Origin: Erwinia aphidicola
GTDB taxonomy: Bacteria; Pseudomonadota; Gammaproteobacteria; Enterobacterales; Enterobacteriaceae
Direction: 5' to 3'
DNA: 64,000 nt
Assembly (NCBI RefSeq): GCF_014773485.1
Contig: NZ_JACXBP010000001.1
Location: 434,001 to 498,000 of the forward strand
Below, in pieces: positions 20,051-30,935 of this stretch. Made by a program: the position numbers and the translations under genes. The first letter of the stretch is position 1; each line of letters begins with the position of its first letter. Under the pieces are notes generated by a model, which worked only from the letters and a program-made list of their open reading frames with translations, had not been told where the DNA came from and did no database searches.

Positions 20051-20628
20051 TGAGCGAAAAAAGTATTGTTCAGGAAGCGCGTGACATTCAGCTGGCGATG
20101 GAATTAATCACGCTGGGTGCGCGCCTGCAAATGTTAGAAAGTGAAACACAGCTGAGCCGCGGCCGCTTAATTAAGTTATATAAAGAGCTGCGTGGAAGCC
20201 CACCCCCAAAAGGCATGCTGCCGTTCTCGACTGACTGGTTTATGACGTGGGAGCAGAATATCCATGCTTCGATGTTCTGTAACGCCTGGCAGTTCCTGAT
20301 CAAAAGCGGATTATGCACCGGTGTTGAAGCGGTGATTAAAGCCTACCGTTTATACCTGGAGCAGTGTCCGCAACAGGACGAGGGCCCGCTGTTGGCGCTG
20401 ACGCGCGCCTGGACCCTGGTCCGGTTTGTTGAAAGCGGTATGCTGGAATTAGCCGGCTGCAAATGCTGCGGTGGCAGCTTTATTAACCACGCACACCAGC
20501 CTGTTGGCAGCTTCACCTGCAGCCTTTGCCAGCCGCCGTCCCGAGCGGTAAAAAGACGTAAACTTATCGCAGAATCTGCCGATAACAATTCACAACTGCT
20601 GGATGAACAGGTTAAACAAGCCGTTTAA
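20050..20628 (+). CDS. flhC: Flagellar master regulator subunit FlhC
   Basis: The 192-residue DNA-binding partner of FlhD carries the zinc cysteines C137 and C140 (AGCKCCGG) and C157 and C160 (SFTCSLCQ), as in E. coli. An extra cysteine, C139, also lies in the cluster. It starts at the ATG overlapping the flhD stop, and the operon ends at the terminator at 20655. The C-terminal basic stretch (RAVKRRK) suits DNA contact. Confidence 0.97.
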   Translation: MSEKSIVQEARDIQLAMELITLGARLQMLESETQLSRGRLIKLYKELRGSPPPKGMLPFSTDWFMTWEQNIHASMFCNAWQFLIKSGLCTGVEAVIKAYRLYLEQCPQQDEGPLLALTRAWTLVRFVESGMLELAGCKCCGGSFINHAHQPVGSFTCSLCQPPSRAVKRRKLIAESADNNSQLLDEQVKQAV

Positions 20629-20654
20629 TAGTGTTCGCCACGTGGAGTGAATCC

Positions 20655-20685
20655 AGCAGCGGTCTTTGACCGCTGCTTTTTTTTT
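20655..20685 (+). terminator. Terminator after flhC
   Basis: AGCAGCGGTC and GACCGCTGCT arms with a three-base loop are followed by nine T residues. It separates flhDC from motA. Confidence 0.9.
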
Positions 20686-20760
20686 GCCCCACGCCTGGCG
20701 ATGCGCCTGCCAAATTCTGGCTTAACTTCCACCCACACGTTTACAGCGTAAGGATTTTTC

Positions 20761-21645
20761 GTGCTGATTATATTGGGTTATATCCTTGTCCTCGGATCGG
20801 TGTTGGGCGGCTTCGCAATGGTCGGCGGCCACCTTGGCGCATTATATCAACCGTCGGAGGTGCTGATTATTGTCGGCTCCGGCATTGGCGCATTTATTGT
20901 CGGCAACAACGGCAAGGCGATTAAAGCGACGCTCAAGTCGCTGCCGCTGCTGATGCGCGGCTCGAAATATAACAAGTCGGTGTATATGGATCTGATGGCG
21001 CTGCTCTACCGCCTGATGGCCAAATCGCGCCAGCAGGGGATGCTGTCGCTGGAGCGCGATATCGAAAATCCGCAGGAAAGTGAGATTTTTGCTAATTACC
21101 CGCGCATTCTTGCCGATAAAAGATTAGTGGACTTTATTACCGACTATTTACGCCTGATGGTCAGCGGCAATATGAATGCCTTTGAGATTGAAGCGTTGAT
21201 GGATGAAGAGATTGAGACTTACGAGCACGAGTGCGATGTGCCGGCAACGGCGCTCGGAACGATGGGCGATTCACTGCCGGCGTTCGGTATCGTGGCCGCG
21301 GTAATGGGGGTGATTCACACCCTGGCCTCTGCGGACCGCCCGGCGGCTGAGCTCGGTGCGCTAATCGCCAACGCGATGGTCGGCACCTTCCTCGGTATTT
21401 TGCTGGCTTACGGTTTTATCTCCCCGCTCTCCGGGGTTTTACGCCAGAAGTGTGCCGAGACCACCAAGATGATGCAGTGCATTAAGGTGACGCTGCTCTC
21501 CAGCCTGAACGGTTATGCCCCGCAGATCGCGGTGGAGTTTGGTCGTAAGACGTTGTACTCAACGGATCGACCGTCGTTCAGCGAGCTGGAAGAGCACGTT
21601 CGTAATGCGAAATCCAATAAGCAGACTTCGGATCAAGACGCATGA
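20761..21645 (+). CDS. motA: Flagellar stator protein MotA
   Basis: The 294-residue four-helix membrane protein forms the MotA5B2 proton-driven stator. The rotor-facing charges R90 and E98 and the channel prolines P173 and P222 are at the E. coli positions. The GTG start follows AAGGA. The stop overlaps motB by four bases (ATGA). I could not find a clear sigma-28 promoter in the short space after the flhC terminator. Confidence 0.97.
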   Translation: MLIILGYILVLGSVLGGFAMVGGHLGALYQPSEVLIIVGSGIGAFIVGNNGKAIKATLKSLPLLMRGSKYNKSVYMDLMALLYRLMAKSRQQGMLSLERDIENPQESEIFANYPRILADKRLVDFITDYLRLMVSGNMNAFEIEALMDEEIETYEHECDVPATALGTMGDSLPAFGIVAAVMGVIHTLASADRPAAELGALIANAMVGTFLGILLAYGFISPLSGVLRQKCAETTKMMQCIKVTLLSSLNGYAPQIAVEFGRKTLYSTDRPSFSELEEHVRNAKSNKQTSDQDA

Positions 21646-22673
21646 AGCATAACAATCACCCCATTGTGCTGGTAAAGCGAAAAAAGTCGAATAAGCATGC
21701 CGGCTCGCACGGCTCGTGGAAAATCGCCTACGCCGACTTTATGACGGCAATGATGGCCTTTTTTATGGTGATGTGGCTGATTTCTATCTCAAGTCCTCAA
21801 CAATTGATTCAGATTGCCGATTACTTTAAAACGCCGCTGAAAGTGGCGCTGACCGGCGGCCAGCGCAGCAGCGACAGCTCCAGCCCGATCCCCGGCGGCG
21901 GTAAAGATCCGGTCGAGAAGGAGGGTGAAGTGCATAAAGTGGTCGATATGGATGCACAGAAGCGCAAGCTGGATGAAATTCGTCTTAACCGCCTGCGGGA
22001 AAAGCTCGACCAGCTGATAGAGGCTGACCCGCGCCTGCGTGCGCTGCGTCCGCATCTGATTATTAACATGGTGGAAGAGGGGCTGCGTATCCAGATTATC
22101 GACAGCCAGAACCGCCCGATGTTTAAAACCGGCAGCGCCGAAGTGGAGTCGTACATGCGCGATATCCTGCGTGCGATTGCCCCGATTCTGAATGATATCC
22201 CCAACCGGATTAGCCTGGCGGGACATACCGACGACTTCCCTTATGCCGGGGGGGAGCGGGGTTACAGTAACTGGGAACTCTCTGCCGACCGTGCCAACGC
22301 GTCCCGACGCGAGCTGATGCTGGGAGGACTGGACAGCGGCAAGATGCTGCGTGTGGTGGGCATGGCTGACACCATGAAATTGAAGAACCGTGGTGGCAAC
22401 GATGCGGTTAACCGCCGCATCAGCCTGCTGGTGTTAAACCATGACACGGAAGCGCAGATCGAGCGTGAAAATGCCGAAAGTGATGCGGTACAGATTAGTG
22501 ATGCAAGTAGCCTTAAAACGATAGCGGCACCGGAAGTTCCTTCTGATGCCAGCAAAAACCAAGACCCTCAACACTCACAGGCTGAGCCTGTCAGCGCGAA
22601 TGCCCCGGTAACATCGTTACCTGCGGCACCCGCACCGGCGGCCCAGACCGATCGCGACTCACAGCCGAGGTGA
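21642..22673 (+). CDS. motB: Flagellar stator protein MotB
   Basis: The 343-residue stator partner has one N-terminal membrane helix ([17 protein letters not shown]). The proton-carrying D32 lies just before it in YADFMTAMM. An OmpA-like peptidoglycan-binding domain covers about 150-270, including [12 protein letters not shown] and [16 protein letters not shown]. The C-terminal 60 residues are a low-complexity tail rich in Ala, Pro and Ser. motB overlaps motA and precedes cheA by four bases. Confidence 0.97.
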   Translation: MKHNNHPIVLVKRKKSNKHAGSHGSWKIAYADFMTAMMAFFMVMWLISISSPQQLIQIADYFKTPLKVALTGGQRSSDSSSPIPGGGKDPVEKEGEVHKVVDMDAQKRKLDEIRLNRLREKLDQLIEADPRLRALRPHLIINMVEEGLRIQIIDSQNRPMFKTGSAEVESYMRDILRAIAPILNDIPNRISLAGHTDDFPYAGGERGYSNWELSADRANASRRELMLGGLDSGKMLRVVGMADTMKLKNRGGNDAVNRRISLLVLNHDTEAQIERENAESDAVQISDASSLKTIAAPEVPSDASKNQDPQHSQAEPVSANAPVTSLPAAPAPAAQTDRDSQPR

Positions 22674-22677
22674 TACC

Positions 22678-24678
22678 GTGAGCATGGATATCAGCGATTT
22701 TTACCAGACGTTCTTTGATGAAGCCGACGAATTGTTGGCGGACATGGAACAACACCTGTTGGGTCTTGACCCGCAGGAACCAGATTCGGAACAGCTTAAC
22801 GCTATCTTCCGTGCGGCCCATTCGATTAAAGGCGGAGCGGGTACCTTTGGTTTTACTGTATTACAGGAAACCACGCATATTCTGGAAAACATTCTCGACG
22901 GTGCGCGACGCGGCGAAATGCAGCTGAGCACCGATATCATCAACCTGTTTTTGGAAACCAAAGATATTATGCAAGAACAGCTGGATGCGTATAAGACTGC
23001 CTCGGAACCCGATGCGGCGACGTTTGCCTATATCTGTCAGGCGCTGCGTCAGCTGGCGCTGGAAGCGAAAGGTGAGGTTCCGGCCCCTGCGGTGGCGACT
23101 GACGCTGCTCCGGCTGTGGCGGTTGCTGCCAGCGGTCTGCGGATCAAACTGACCGGCCTGAAAGCGGGCGAAGCCGACCTGATGCTGGAAGAGCTGGGCA
23201 ATCTGGGTACGGTTTCCGCAGCCGTTAAGGGCGAGAACACGCTCGAAGCCTCACTGGATTCCTCAGTGGGTAAAGACGATATCGTCGCGGTGCTGTGCTT
23301 CGTTATCGACGAATCGCAAATCCACTTCCCGCAAGCTGAGGTGGTGGATATCAGCGCTGCGGCTGCTGCTCAGCCGGTGGCTGAACCGGTGGCTGCGGTT
23401 ACCAGCGCCGAAGCGGAACTGGCCAGCGTGAGCGAGATTGCTCCGCTGAAGCGCGAAGCGGCGAAAAAGCCTGCTGCCCCGAAGGTGAATGAATCAACCA
23501 GTATTCGCGTAGCGGTTGAGAAGGTCGATCAGCTGATCAACCTGGTTGGCGAACTGGTCATTACCCAGTCAATGCTGGCGCAGCGCTCAGGCGAGCTGGA
23601 CCCGGTCAATCATGGCGACCTGCTGAACAGCATGGGCCAGCTGGAGCGCAATGCGCGCGACCTGCAGGAGTCGGTGATGTCGATTCGTATGATGCCGATG
23701 GAGTATGTCTTCAGCCGCTTCCCGCGTCTGGTGCGCGACCTTGCCAGCAAGCTGGGCAAAGAAGTCGAACTGACGCTGATGGGCAGCTCGACCGAGCTGG
23801 ATAAGAGCCTGATCGAACGCATTATTGACCCGTTAACGCACCTGGTGCGTAACAGCCTGGATCACGGGATTGAAACACCGGAAAAACGCCAGGCAGTCGG
23901 CAAGCACGCGGTGGGCAACCTGACGCTGTCAGCGGAACACCAGGGCGGCAACATCTGCATCGAAGTGACCGATGACGGTGCCGGTCTGAACCGCGAACGT
24001 ATTCTCGCCAAAGCGCTCTCTTCCGGCCTGCCGGTCAGCGAGTCGATGAGCGACGAAGAGGTCGGCATGCTGATCTTCGCCCCGGGGTTCTCCACCGCCG
24101 AGCAGGTGACTGACGTCTCCGGTCGTGGCGTGGGCATGGACGTGGTGAAACGTAATATCCAGGAGATGGGCGGCCACGTTGAGATCTCCTCGAAGCAGGG
24201 CAAGGGCACAACGATCCGTATCCTGCTGCCGCTGACGCTGGCAATTCTGGATGGCATGTCAGTGCGCGTGGCCAACGAAGTGTTTATCCTGCCGCTGAAT
24301 GCGGTGATGGAATCCCTGCAGCCGCTGGCGGATGACCTGAAAGCGCTGGCGGGCGGTGAACGCGTGCTGGAAGTGCGCGGCGAATATCTGCCGCTGGTTG
24401 AGCTGTGGAACGTCTTTGAAGTGCAGGGTGCGAAAACCGAAGCGACGCAGGGCATTGTGGTGATCCTGCAGAGCGCCGGTAAACGCTACGCGCTGCTGGT
24501 TGATCAGCTGATTGGCCAGCACCAGGTGGTCGTGAAAAACCTGGAAAGCAACTATCGCAAAGTGCCGGGTATCTCCGCCGCCACCATCCTTGGCGATGGC
24601 AGCGTGGCGCTGATTGTAGACGTCTCTGCACTGCAGTCTCTGAACCGTGAAAAGCGTGTGGCGGGAGCCGCAGCCTGA
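22678..24678 (+). CDS. cheA: Chemotaxis histidine kinase CheA
   Basis: This 666-residue kinase phosphorylates CheY and CheB in response to receptor state. Domains in order are the P1 phosphotransfer domain with H48 (AAHSIKGGAG), the P2 response-regulator docking domain (about 150-230), an Ala/Pro/Glu linker, P3 dimerisation (IRVAVEKVDQLINLVGELVI), the P4 ATPase (LVRNSLDHGIE, DDGAGLNRERI, GRGVGMDVV) and the CheW-like P5. The GTG start is used as in E. coli; an internal ATG two codons later could give nearly the same product. It follows motB within one operon. Confidence 0.97.
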   Translation: MSMDISDFYQTFFDEADELLADMEQHLLGLDPQEPDSEQLNAIFRAAHSIKGGAGTFGFTVLQETTHILENILDGARRGEMQLSTDIINLFLETKDIMQEQLDAYKTASEPDAATFAYICQALRQLALEAKGEVPAPAVATDAAPAVAVAASGLRIKLTGLKAGEADLMLEELGNLGTVSAAVKGENTLEASLDSSVGKDDIVAVLCFVIDESQIHFPQAEVVDISAAAAAQPVAEPVAAVTSAEAELASVSEIAPLKREAAKKPAAPKVNESTSIRVAVEKVDQLINLVGELVITQSMLAQRSGELDPVNHGDLLNSMGQLERNARDLQESVMSIRMMPMEYVFSRFPRLVRDLASKLGKEVELTLMGSSTELDKSLIERIIDPLTHLVRNSLDHGIETPEKRQAVGKHAVGNLTLSAEHQGGNICIEVTDDGAGLNRERILAKALSSGLPVSESMSDEEVGMLIFAPGFSTAEQVTDVSGRGVGMDVVKRNIQEMGGHVEISSKQGKGTTIRILLPLTLAILDGMSVRVANEVFILPLNAVMESLQPLADDLKALAGGERVLEVRGEYLPLVELWNVFEVQGAKTEATQGIVVILQSAGKRYALLVDQLIGQHQVVVKNLESNYRKVPGISAATILGDGSVALIVDVSALQSLNREKRVAGAAA

Positions 24679-24702
24679 CAATAACTGATTAAGGGTAGCA
24701 TT

Positions 24703-25200
24703 ATGACTGGAATGGCCACTGTCACTAAACTCGCCGGCGAAACCGTGGGTCAGGAGTTCCTGGTGTTTACGCTGGGTGATGAAGAGTACGGGATTGATAT
24801 CCTCAAGGTGCAGGAGATCCGCGGTTACGATCAGGTCACGCGCATCGCCAACACCCCGGCGTTTATCAAGGGTGTCACCAACCTGCGTGGCGTAATCGTA
24901 CCGATTATCGACCTGCGTATTAAGTTTGCCCAGCCGGACGTCGACTATAACGACAACACCGTGGTGATCGTGCTGAATCTGGAGCAGCGCGTGGTGGGCA
25001 TCGTGGTGGACGGCGTGTCTGATGTGCTGTCGCTGACGCAGGATCAGATCCGTCCTTCCCCGGAATTTGCCGTCACCATGTCTACCGAGTATCTGACCGG
25101 TCTGGGCGCGCTCGGTGAGCGTATGCTGATTCTGGTCGACATCGAGAAGCTGCTGAGCAGCGAAGAGATGGCGCTGATGGATACGCTGCGCAGCGCATAA
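24703..25200 (+). CDS. cheW: Chemotaxis coupling protein CheW
   Basis: The 165-residue SH3-like adaptor links receptors to Che[37 protein letters not shown] and [13 protein letters not shown] are nearly identical to E. coli CheW. It is the last gene of the motAB-cheAW operon and is followed by a strong terminator. Confidence 0.97.
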   Translation: MTGMATVTKLAGETVGQEFLVFTLGDEEYGIDILKVQEIRGYDQVTRIANTPAFIKGVTNLRGVIVPIIDLRIKFAQPDVDYNDNTVVIVLNLEQRVVGIVVDGVSDVLSLTQDQIRPSPEFAVTMSTEYLTGLGALGERMLILVDIEKLLSSEEMALMDTLRSA

Positions 25201-25223
25201 TATTCAGCAATAACGATTGCGTA

Positions 25224-25258
25224 AGGGGTGGCCGTATTTTGGGTCACCCCTTTTTTTT
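25224..25258 (+). terminator. Terminator after cheW
   Basis: AGGGGTG and CACCCCT arms are followed by eight T residues. It separates motAB-cheAW from the receptor genes. Confidence 0.9.
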
Positions 25259-25339
25259 GCAGTGATACCCCACATTGCTTTGCCTTAAGTGCCGGGAGGA
25301 GAGGGCTAAGATCTTTTAGTTACTTAACTTTGCGCAGCA

Positions 25340-25366
25340 TAAAGTTCTCCGCCGGGGAACCGATAC
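25340..25366 (+). promoter_or_regulatory. Sigma-28 (FliA) promoter of the first chemoreceptor
   Basis: TAAAGTTC, eleven bases and ACCGATAC fit the FliA consensus TAAAGTTT-N11-GCCGATAA, with mismatches at the edges only. It lies 43 bases upstream of the start codon. Confidence 0.8.
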
Positions 25367-25409
25367 CATTAGACGTTATTCTATTCATCATACATACCAA
25401 GGGTTTCTT

Positions 25410-27071
25410 ATGTTCACGCGGATTAAAGTCGTCACCAGCCTGATTATGGTTCTGGTGATTTTCGGCACGTTACAGTTAGCTTCTGGCGGCTTGTTTATCA
25501 ATGCGCTGACTCACGATAAAAACAGCTTTGCGGTATCTCAAGCCGCCAGCGATAACGTGGCGCTGTTTACCGACGCCTGGGTCACGCTGAACCAGACGCG
25601 CATTACGCTCAACCGCGGCATGCTGCGCCTGCAGAGCGAAGCGGCCAACTCGGGCAGCAGCGCCTCCCTGAAGATGCTCAGTGACCAGGCCAAACAGCAG
25701 CTTGCGCTGGCGGCTAAAACTTACGCCGCTTATCAGGCCCTGCCGGAAACGCCGGGCATGGACAGTCAGCTGGTTGAGCGCCTGGAGCAGAGCTATGACG
25801 TTTACGTGCAGACGCTGACGCAGATGATCCAGCTGATGGATGACAAACAGCTGGATGCGATGTTCAAAATGAATATCGAAGCGAAGCAGAAAGTGATGCA
25901 GAGCACCTATGTCCAGTGGCGTGACCAGCAGGCAATGTTGAGCAAGCAGGGCGCGGCGCAGAACGAGAAAGCCTACGAGCAGATGCTGTGGCTGATCTCT
26001 GGCGTTATGGTTCTGGTGGTGGCGCTGATCGTGCTGTGCTGGTATGGCCTGCGTAACATCTTGATCCGCCCGCTGCAAAGCAGCATTGCGCACATCAGGA
26101 CCATTGCAGAGGGTGACCTGACGCAAAATATCGTTGCGGTCGGGCGCAACGAAATGGCGCAGCTGGCGAACAGCCTGCATGAGATGCAGCAGGCGCTGGT
26201 GAAGACCGTCAGCGTCGTGCGCGATGGTTCAGACGCGATTTACACCGGCGCCAGCGAAATCTCTGCGGGTAATAATGACCTGTCAGCGCGCACTGAAGAG
26301 CAGGCTGCCTCGCTGGAGCAGACCGCTGCCAGCATGGAGCAGCTGACCGCGACGGTGAAGCAGAATGCTGAGAACGCCCGCCAGGCTTCACAGCTGGCGC
26401 TGAATGCCTCCGAAACGGCACAGAAGGGGGGCCGGGTGGTCGATGGCGTGGTGAAGACCATGAATGATATTGCCGGTAGCTCTAAGAAAATTGCCGATAT
26501 TATCAGCGTTATTGACGGTATCGCTTTCCAGACCAATATCCTGGCGCTGAATGCCGCGGTGGAAGCGGCGCGTGCCGGGGAGCAAGGGCGTGGCTTTGCC
26601 GTGGTGGCGGGTGAAGTGCGTAACCTCGCCCAGCGCAGCGCCCAGGCGGCGAAGGAGATCAAAGGACTGATCGAAGACTCGGTAGCGCGCGTCGATACCG
26701 GCTCACAGCTGGTCGGCAGCGCGGGTGAAACCATGACCGATATCGTCAATGCGGTGACCCGCGTCACCGATATTATGGGCGAAATCGCTTCGGCTTCTGA
26801 TGAGCAGAGCCGCGGCATCGACCAGGTCGGCACCGCCGTCACCGAGATGGACCGCGTGACGCAGCAGAATGCCTCGCTGGTGGAAGAGTCCGCCTCGGCG
26901 GCGGCCTCGCTCGAAGATCAGGCCAGCCGTCTGACCCAGGCGGTGGCGGTGTTCCGCATTGCGCGCCAGCAGGCGGCCCCGGCTGCCGTGCTAAAGCGCC
27001 CGCTGCTGAATAAGCCCAGCGCTAAGCCCGCTAACCCGGTGAGCAACGACGGTCATTGGGAAACGTTTTAA
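25410..27071 (+). CDS. Methyl-accepting chemotaxis protein 1
   Basis: The 553-residue receptor has an N-terminal membrane helix (about 9-30) and a periplasmic four-helix TarH domain. A second helix follows near 190-210, then HAMP, methylation helices and the signalling tip, and it ends in HWETF for CheR/CheB docking. The pocket residues R64, N68, R69 and R73 are present ([12 protein letters not shown]). The distal half of the pocket ([10 protein letters not shown]) lacks the DQPTQ motif of Tsr, so the ligand may not be serine. Its last 35 codons and the following spacer nearly repeat those of the second receptor. It is driven by its own sigma-28 promoter. Confidence 0.93.
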   Translation: MFTRIKVVTSLIMVLVIFGTLQLASGGLFINALTHDKNSFAVSQAASDNVALFTDAWVTLNQTRITLNRGMLRLQSEAANSGSSASLKMLSDQAKQQLALAAKTYAAYQALPETPGMDSQLVERLEQSYDVYVQTLTQMIQLMDDKQLDAMFKMNIEAKQKVMQSTYVQWRDQQAMLSKQGAAQNEKAYEQMLWLISGVMVLVVALIVLCWYGLRNILIRPLQSSIAHIRTIAEGDLTQNIVAVGRNEMAQLANSLHEMQQALVKTVSVVRDGSDAIYTGASEISAGNNDLSARTEEQAASLEQTAASMEQLTATVKQNAENARQASQLALNASETAQKGGRVVDGVVKTMNDIAGSSKKIADIISVIDGIAFQTNILALNAAVEAARAGEQGRGFAVVAGEVRNLAQRSAQAAKEIKGLIEDSVARVDTGSQLVGSAGETMTDIVNAVTRVTDIMGEIASASDEQSRGIDQVGTAVTEMDRVTQQNASLVEESASAAASLEDQASRLTQAVAVFRIARQQAAPAAVLKRPLLNKPSAKPANPVSNDGHWETF

Positions 27072-27086
27072 TTCCGTAGCCAAAAC

Positions 27087-27180
27087 GGGTCGGGCATGCC
27101 CGACCCCTACACGTAATACGTAGGGCCGAGGCATGTCCGACCTCTACACGTAATACGTAGGGTCGAGGCATGCCTCGACC
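27087..27180. repeat. Cluster of three GTAGGG/GCATGC palindromic repeats after receptor 1
   Basis: Three short palindromes centred on GCATGC follow one another: GGGTCGGGCATGCCCGACCC (27087..27106), an imperfect copy (27120..27147) and GGTCGAGGCATGCCTCGACC (27161..27180). Linkers read CACGTAATAC. Similar elements occur after several other genes in the window. Confidence 0.85.
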
Positions 27181-27199
27181 TTAATCCATCCGAGCGCCA

Positions 27200-27226
27200 T
27201 AAAGATCCCCCCGCGATTGCCGATAA
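27200..27226 (+). promoter_or_regulatory. Sigma-28 (FliA) promoter of the second chemoreceptor
   Basis: TAAAGATC, eleven bases and GCCGATAA match the FliA consensus with a perfect -10. The element is inside a segment that is repeated after the second receptor. Confidence 0.93.
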
Positions 27227-27257
27227 CAGCAGCCTTAACCGATTAATAAGGAACATT

Positions 27258-28919
27258 ATGTTTAAGCGTATGAAGGTCGTTACCAGCCTGATAGTGGTGC
27301 TGGCATTTTTTGGTTCATTACAGTTAATCACCGGCGGTCTGTTCTTCCAGGCGCTGAAAGGTGATAAAGATAATTTCGCCGTCTCCCAGCAGCTGCGGCT
27401 GCAGCAGTCCGCCCTCAACCAGTCCTGGATCGCTCTGATTCAGGCACGTAATACCCTTAACCGTTCCGGGATCCGCTACATGCTGGATGCTAATCATATG
27501 GGCAGCGGCGACAGCGTTAAACAGCTGCTGGCGGCGGCGCAGGAACAGCTCAATATCGCAGAGAAAAGCTACGCCACCTGGGACTCTCACCTGTCGCAAC
27601 AGGGCAAAAGCGCCGAAAACGTGCGCGCTATTCAGGAAAACTACCGCATCCTGCACGACGCGCTGGCGCAGCTGATCCAGCTGATGAACGACGGCAAGAT
27701 TAGCGAATTCTTCGATCAGCCAACCCAGCGTTATCAGGATGGTTTCAGCCATGCCTATAACAGCTGGCTGAGCAAAAACGATGCGCAGGCGCAGGCCGGT
27801 GCGGATCAGAATCTGCATGCCTTCAATCAGGCGATCTGGGTGCTGGTTATCGTGCTGGTGGTGTCACTGCTGGCAATTGGCGGTGTGTGGAGCGGCATCC
27901 GTCATATTCTGCTGCTGCCGCTGCAGAGCAGCATCGGTCATATCCGGCGTATTGCCAGCGGCGATCTGACGCAGCCCATTACCGTAGAGGGGCGTAACGA
28001 GATGGCGCAGCTGGCCGCCAGCCTGCAGCATATGCAGCAAGAGCTGGTGCGCACCGTTAGCGTGGTGCGCGACGGCTCTGATGCCATCTTTACCGGCGCC
28101 AGCGAAATCGCCGCCGGCAATAACGACCTCTCCGCGCGTACCGAAGAGCAGGCCGCCTCGCTGGAGCAGACCGCGGCCAGCATGGAGCAGCTGACCGCCA
28201 CGGTGAAGCAGAACGCCGAGAACGCCCGCCAGGCCTCACAGCTGGCGTTGAGCGCCTCTGAAACCGCGCAGAAGGGCGGCAAAGTGGTGGATGGCGTAGT
28301 GAAAACCATGAACGACATCGCCGGCAGCTCGAAGAAAATTGCCGATATCACCAGCGTCATCGACGGCATCGCCTTCCAGACCAATATTCTGGCCCTCAAT
28401 GCCGCGGTAGAAGCGGCGCGTGCCGGGGAGCAGGGGCGTGGCTTTGCCGTGGTGGCGGGGGAAGTGCGTAACCTCGCCCAGCGCAGCGCGCAGGCGGCGA
28501 AGGAGATCAAAGGACTGATCGAAGACTCGGTATCCCGCGTCAACACCGGCTCGGTGCTGGTGGAGAGCGCCGGTGAAACCATGAGCGATATCGTCAATGC
28601 GGTGACCCGCGTCACCGATATCATGGGCGAAATCGCTTCGGCTTCCGACGAGCAGAGCCGCGGCATCGACCAGGTCGGCACCGCCGTCACCGAGATGGAC
28701 CGCGTGACGCAGCAGAATGCCTCGCTGGTGGAAGAGTCCGCCTCGGCGGCCGCCTCGCTCGAAGAGCAGGCCAGCCGACTGACCCAGGCGGTCGCCGTGT
28801 TCCGCATTGCGCACCAGCAGGCGGCCCCGGCTGCCGTGCTAAAGCGCCCGCTGCTGAATAAGCCCAGCGTTGAGTCCGCTAACCCGGTGAGCAACGACGG
28901 CCATTGGGAAACGTTTTAA
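27258..28919 (+). CDS. Methyl-accepting chemotaxis protein 2, Tsr-like
   Basis: The 553-residue receptor shares the overall layout of its neighbours. Its ligand domain is the most Tsr-like of the three: R64, N68, R69 and R73 lie in [13 protein letters not shown], and [14 protein letters not shown] carries the phenylalanine and threonine of the Tsr serine pocket. Sensing of serine or a related amino acid is therefore likely. The cytoplasmic half is nearly identical to the other two. The tail after the signalling domain ([16 protein letters not shown] to HWETF) is like receptor 1, not receptor 3. This suggests recombination between neighbours. It has its own sigma-28 promoter. Confidence 0.94.
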   Translation: MFKRMKVVTSLIVVLAFFGSLQLITGGLFFQALKGDKDNFAVSQQLRLQQSALNQSWIALIQARNTLNRSGIRYMLDANHMGSGDSVKQLLAAAQEQLNIAEKSYATWDSHLSQQGKSAENVRAIQENYRILHDALAQLIQLMNDGKISEFFDQPTQRYQDGFSHAYNSWLSKNDAQAQAGADQNLHAFNQAIWVLVIVLVVSLLAIGGVWSGIRHILLLPLQSSIGHIRRIASGDLTQPITVEGRNEMAQLAASLQHMQQELVRTVSVVRDGSDAIFTGASEIAAGNNDLSARTEEQAASLEQTAASMEQLTATVKQNAENARQASQLALSASETAQKGGKVVDGVVKTMNDIAGSSKKIADITSVIDGIAFQTNILALNAAVEAARAGEQGRGFAVVAGEVRNLAQRSAQAAKEIKGLIEDSVSRVNTGSVLVESAGETMSDIVNAVTRVTDIMGEIASASDEQSRGIDQVGTAVTEMDRVTQQNASLVEESASAAASLEEQASRLTQAVAVFRIAHQQAAPAAVLKRPLLNKPSVESANPVSNDGHWETF

Positions 28920-28934
28920 ATTCCGTATCCAAAC

Positions 28935-29028
28935 GGGTCGGGCATGCCCGACCTCTACACGTAATACGTAGGGTCGGGCATGCCCGACCCCTACACGAAA
29001 TATGTAGGGTCGAGGCATGCCTCGACCT
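28935..29028. repeat. Cluster of three GTAGGG/GCATGC palindromic repeats after receptor 2
   Basis: Three palindromes with GCATGC centres start at 28935, 28968 and 29004, with the same CACG(T/A)AATA(C/T) linkers as the cluster after receptor 1. The spacing and the flanking bases repeat the earlier cluster, so the intergenic region was duplicated or converted with the gene. Confidence 0.85.
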
Positions 29029-29046
29029 TAATCCATCCGAGCGCCA

Positions 29047-29073
29047 TAAAGATCCCCCCGCGATTGCCGATAA
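29047..29073 (+). promoter_or_regulatory. Sigma-28 (FliA) promoter of the third chemoreceptor
   Basis: TAAAGATC, eleven bases and GCCGATAA repeat the promoter of receptor 2 base for base. Confidence 0.93.
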
Positions 29074-29106
29074 AACACAGCAGTAGCTATCCAACTGGGG
29101 AAAGGT

Positions 29107-30786
29107 ATGTTCAAGAGTATGAAAGTGGTAACCAGCCTGGTGCTGGTTTTGGTTTTGTTTGGTTCTTTACAGTTGATTTCGGGCGGGCTGTTTTTCCAGT
29201 CTCTGAAAGGAGATAAGGAAAACTTCGCGCTGACTCAGCAGATTCGCCTGGAGCAGGCCAATCTTACCGCCGCATGGATAGCACTGGTTCAGACACGTAA
29301 TACGCTTAACCGCGCCGGGATCCGCTATCAGCTGGATGCCAGCAATAACGGCAGCGGCGCCACGATCCCGGAACTGGTTGCGCTGGCGAAAAGCCAGCTG
29401 ACCACCGCAGAAACGCAGTTTGCTGAGTACACCAAAGAGTTACCGCCGGATGTCGTGGCACTGCCGCACGTTCAGGCCGTGAGCGAGCACTATAAAATCC
29501 TGCATGACGCGCTGGTTGAGCTGAGCGACATGCTGGCCAAAGGTGACTTCAAAGGGTTTGTCGACCAGCCTACTACCGGTTTCCAGAACGGTTTTGAAGC
29601 GGCCTATGACAACTGGCTGAAAAATACCGATGCCCTGCTGTCGGCGGGTGCCGAGCAGAACGAGCGCGCTTATCACCAGGCTATCTGGGTGCTGCTGATT
29701 ATTCTGCTGGTTTCCGTCGCCACCATCGCGCTGGTGTGGAGCGGTATCCACCACATTCTGCTGCGTCCGCTGAAACAGAGCATCGAGCATATCCGTTGTA
29801 TCGCCAGCGGCGACCTGACGCAGAGTATTGAGGTGACAGGACGCAACGAGATGGCGCAGCTGGCCTCCAGCCTGCATCACATGCAGCAGGAGCTGGTAAA
29901 AACCGTTAGCGACGTGCGCGACGGTTCCGATGCCATCTTTACCGGCGCCAGCGAAATCGCCGCCGGCAACAACGACCTCTCTGCGCGTACCGAAGAGCAG
30001 GCCGCCTCGCTGGAGCAGACCGCGGCCAGCATGGAGCAGCTGACCGCGACGGTGAAGCAGAACGCCGAGAACGCCCGCCAGGCGTCACAGCTGGCGTTGA
30101 GCGCCTCTGAAACCGCACAGAAGGGCGGCAAAGTGGTGGATGGCGTGGTGAAAACCATGAACGACATCGCCGGCAGTTCGAAGAAAATTGCCGATATCAC
30201 CAGCGTCATCGACGGCATCGCCTTCCAGACCAACATTCTGGCCCTCAATGCCGCGGTAGAAGCGGCGCGTGCCGGGGAGCAGGGGCGTGGCTTTGCCGTG
30301 GTCGCGGGCGAAGTGCGTAACCTCGCCCAGCGCAGCGCGCAGGCGGCGAAGGAGATCAAAGGGCTGATTGAAGACTCGGTATCCCGCGTCAATACCGGCT
30401 CGGTGCTGGTGGAGAGCGCCGGAGAGACAATGACCGATATCGTCAATGCGGTGACCCGCGTCACCGACATCATGGGCGAAATCGCCTCTGCCTCTGACGA
30501 GCAGAGCAAGGGCATCGACCAGGTCGGCACCGCCGTCACCGAGATGGACCGCGTGACGCAGCAGAACGCCTCGCTGGTGGAAGAGTCCGCTTCGGCGGCG
30601 GCCTCGCTCGAAGATCAGGCCAGCCGACTGACTCAGGCGGTCGCCGTGTTCCGAATTCGTAAAGAAAATGTCATCGCGGCCGTTAATAACAACAGGGGCA
30701 ACGTTTCCCAAGTGCTGGCAGCACCCGCGGCGGCGCGTAAAGCGTTACCGGCAGCCAGCTCAGACGAGCATTGGGAAACATTTTAA
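29107..30786 (+). CDS. Methyl-accepting chemotaxis protein 3, Tsr-like
   Basis: The 559-residue receptor has the same topology. Its binding helix [13 protein letters not shown] equals that of E. coli Tsr, with R64, N68, R69 and R73. On the other side of the pocket, [10 protein letters not shown] has valine where Tsr has phenylalanine. The ligand is probably an amino acid, and the specificity may differ from receptor 2. Its C-terminal tail ([14 protein letters not shown]) differs from receptors 1 and 2 but still ends in HWETF, the CheR/CheB tether. It lies upstream of cheR, where E. coli carries tap. Confidence 0.94.
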   Translation: MFKSMKVVTSLVLVLVLFGSLQLISGGLFFQSLKGDKENFALTQQIRLEQANLTAAWIALVQTRNTLNRAGIRYQLDASNNGSGATIPELVALAKSQLTTAETQFAEYTKELPPDVVALPHVQAVSEHYKILHDALVELSDMLAKGDFKGFVDQPTTGFQNGFEAAYDNWLKNTDALLSAGAEQNERAYHQAIWVLLIILLVSVATIALVWSGIHHILLRPLKQSIEHIRCIASGDLTQSIEVTGRNEMAQLASSLHHMQQELVKTVSDVRDGSDAIFTGASEIAAGNNDLSARTEEQAASLEQTAASMEQLTATVKQNAENARQASQLALSASETAQKGGKVVDGVVKTMNDIAGSSKKIADITSVIDGIAFQTNILALNAAVEAARAGEQGRGFAVVAGEVRNLAQRSAQAAKEIKGLIEDSVSRVNTGSVLVESAGETMTDIVNAVTRVTDIMGEIASASDEQSKGIDQVGTAVTEMDRVTQQNASLVEESASAAASLEDQASRLTQAVAVFRIRKENVIAAVNNNRGNVSQVLAAPAAARKALPAASSDEHWETF

Positions 30787-30799
30787 CACGTCACAATAA

Positions 30800-30866
30800 G
30801 GTCGGTCGGCCGAAATAGCCGGTCTGCCAGTTAACGGGGCGACCGAAAAAGAGGGTCGACCCCTAA
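30800..30866. repeat. Palindromic repeat, GGGTCGACCCCT type, after receptor 3
   Basis: This is a longer, imperfect member of the repeat family. GGTCGGTCGGCCGAAATAG on the left and GACCGAAAAAGAGGGTCGAC on the right can pair around a variable centre. Related copies follow flhE and lpxM. Confidence 0.7.
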
Positions 30867-30935
30867 AGTAGGGGCGGAGCGCGGTTGTGTTTCGCCCACG
30901 CAGAAACGTTGGGTTGAAGTTGGCAGGATGGCTAC

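Noticed and set aside
27087..29028. Reading the palindrome clusters as a CRISPR array
   Set aside because: The units are 20-28 bases with short constant linkers rather than unique spacers, and no cas genes are present.
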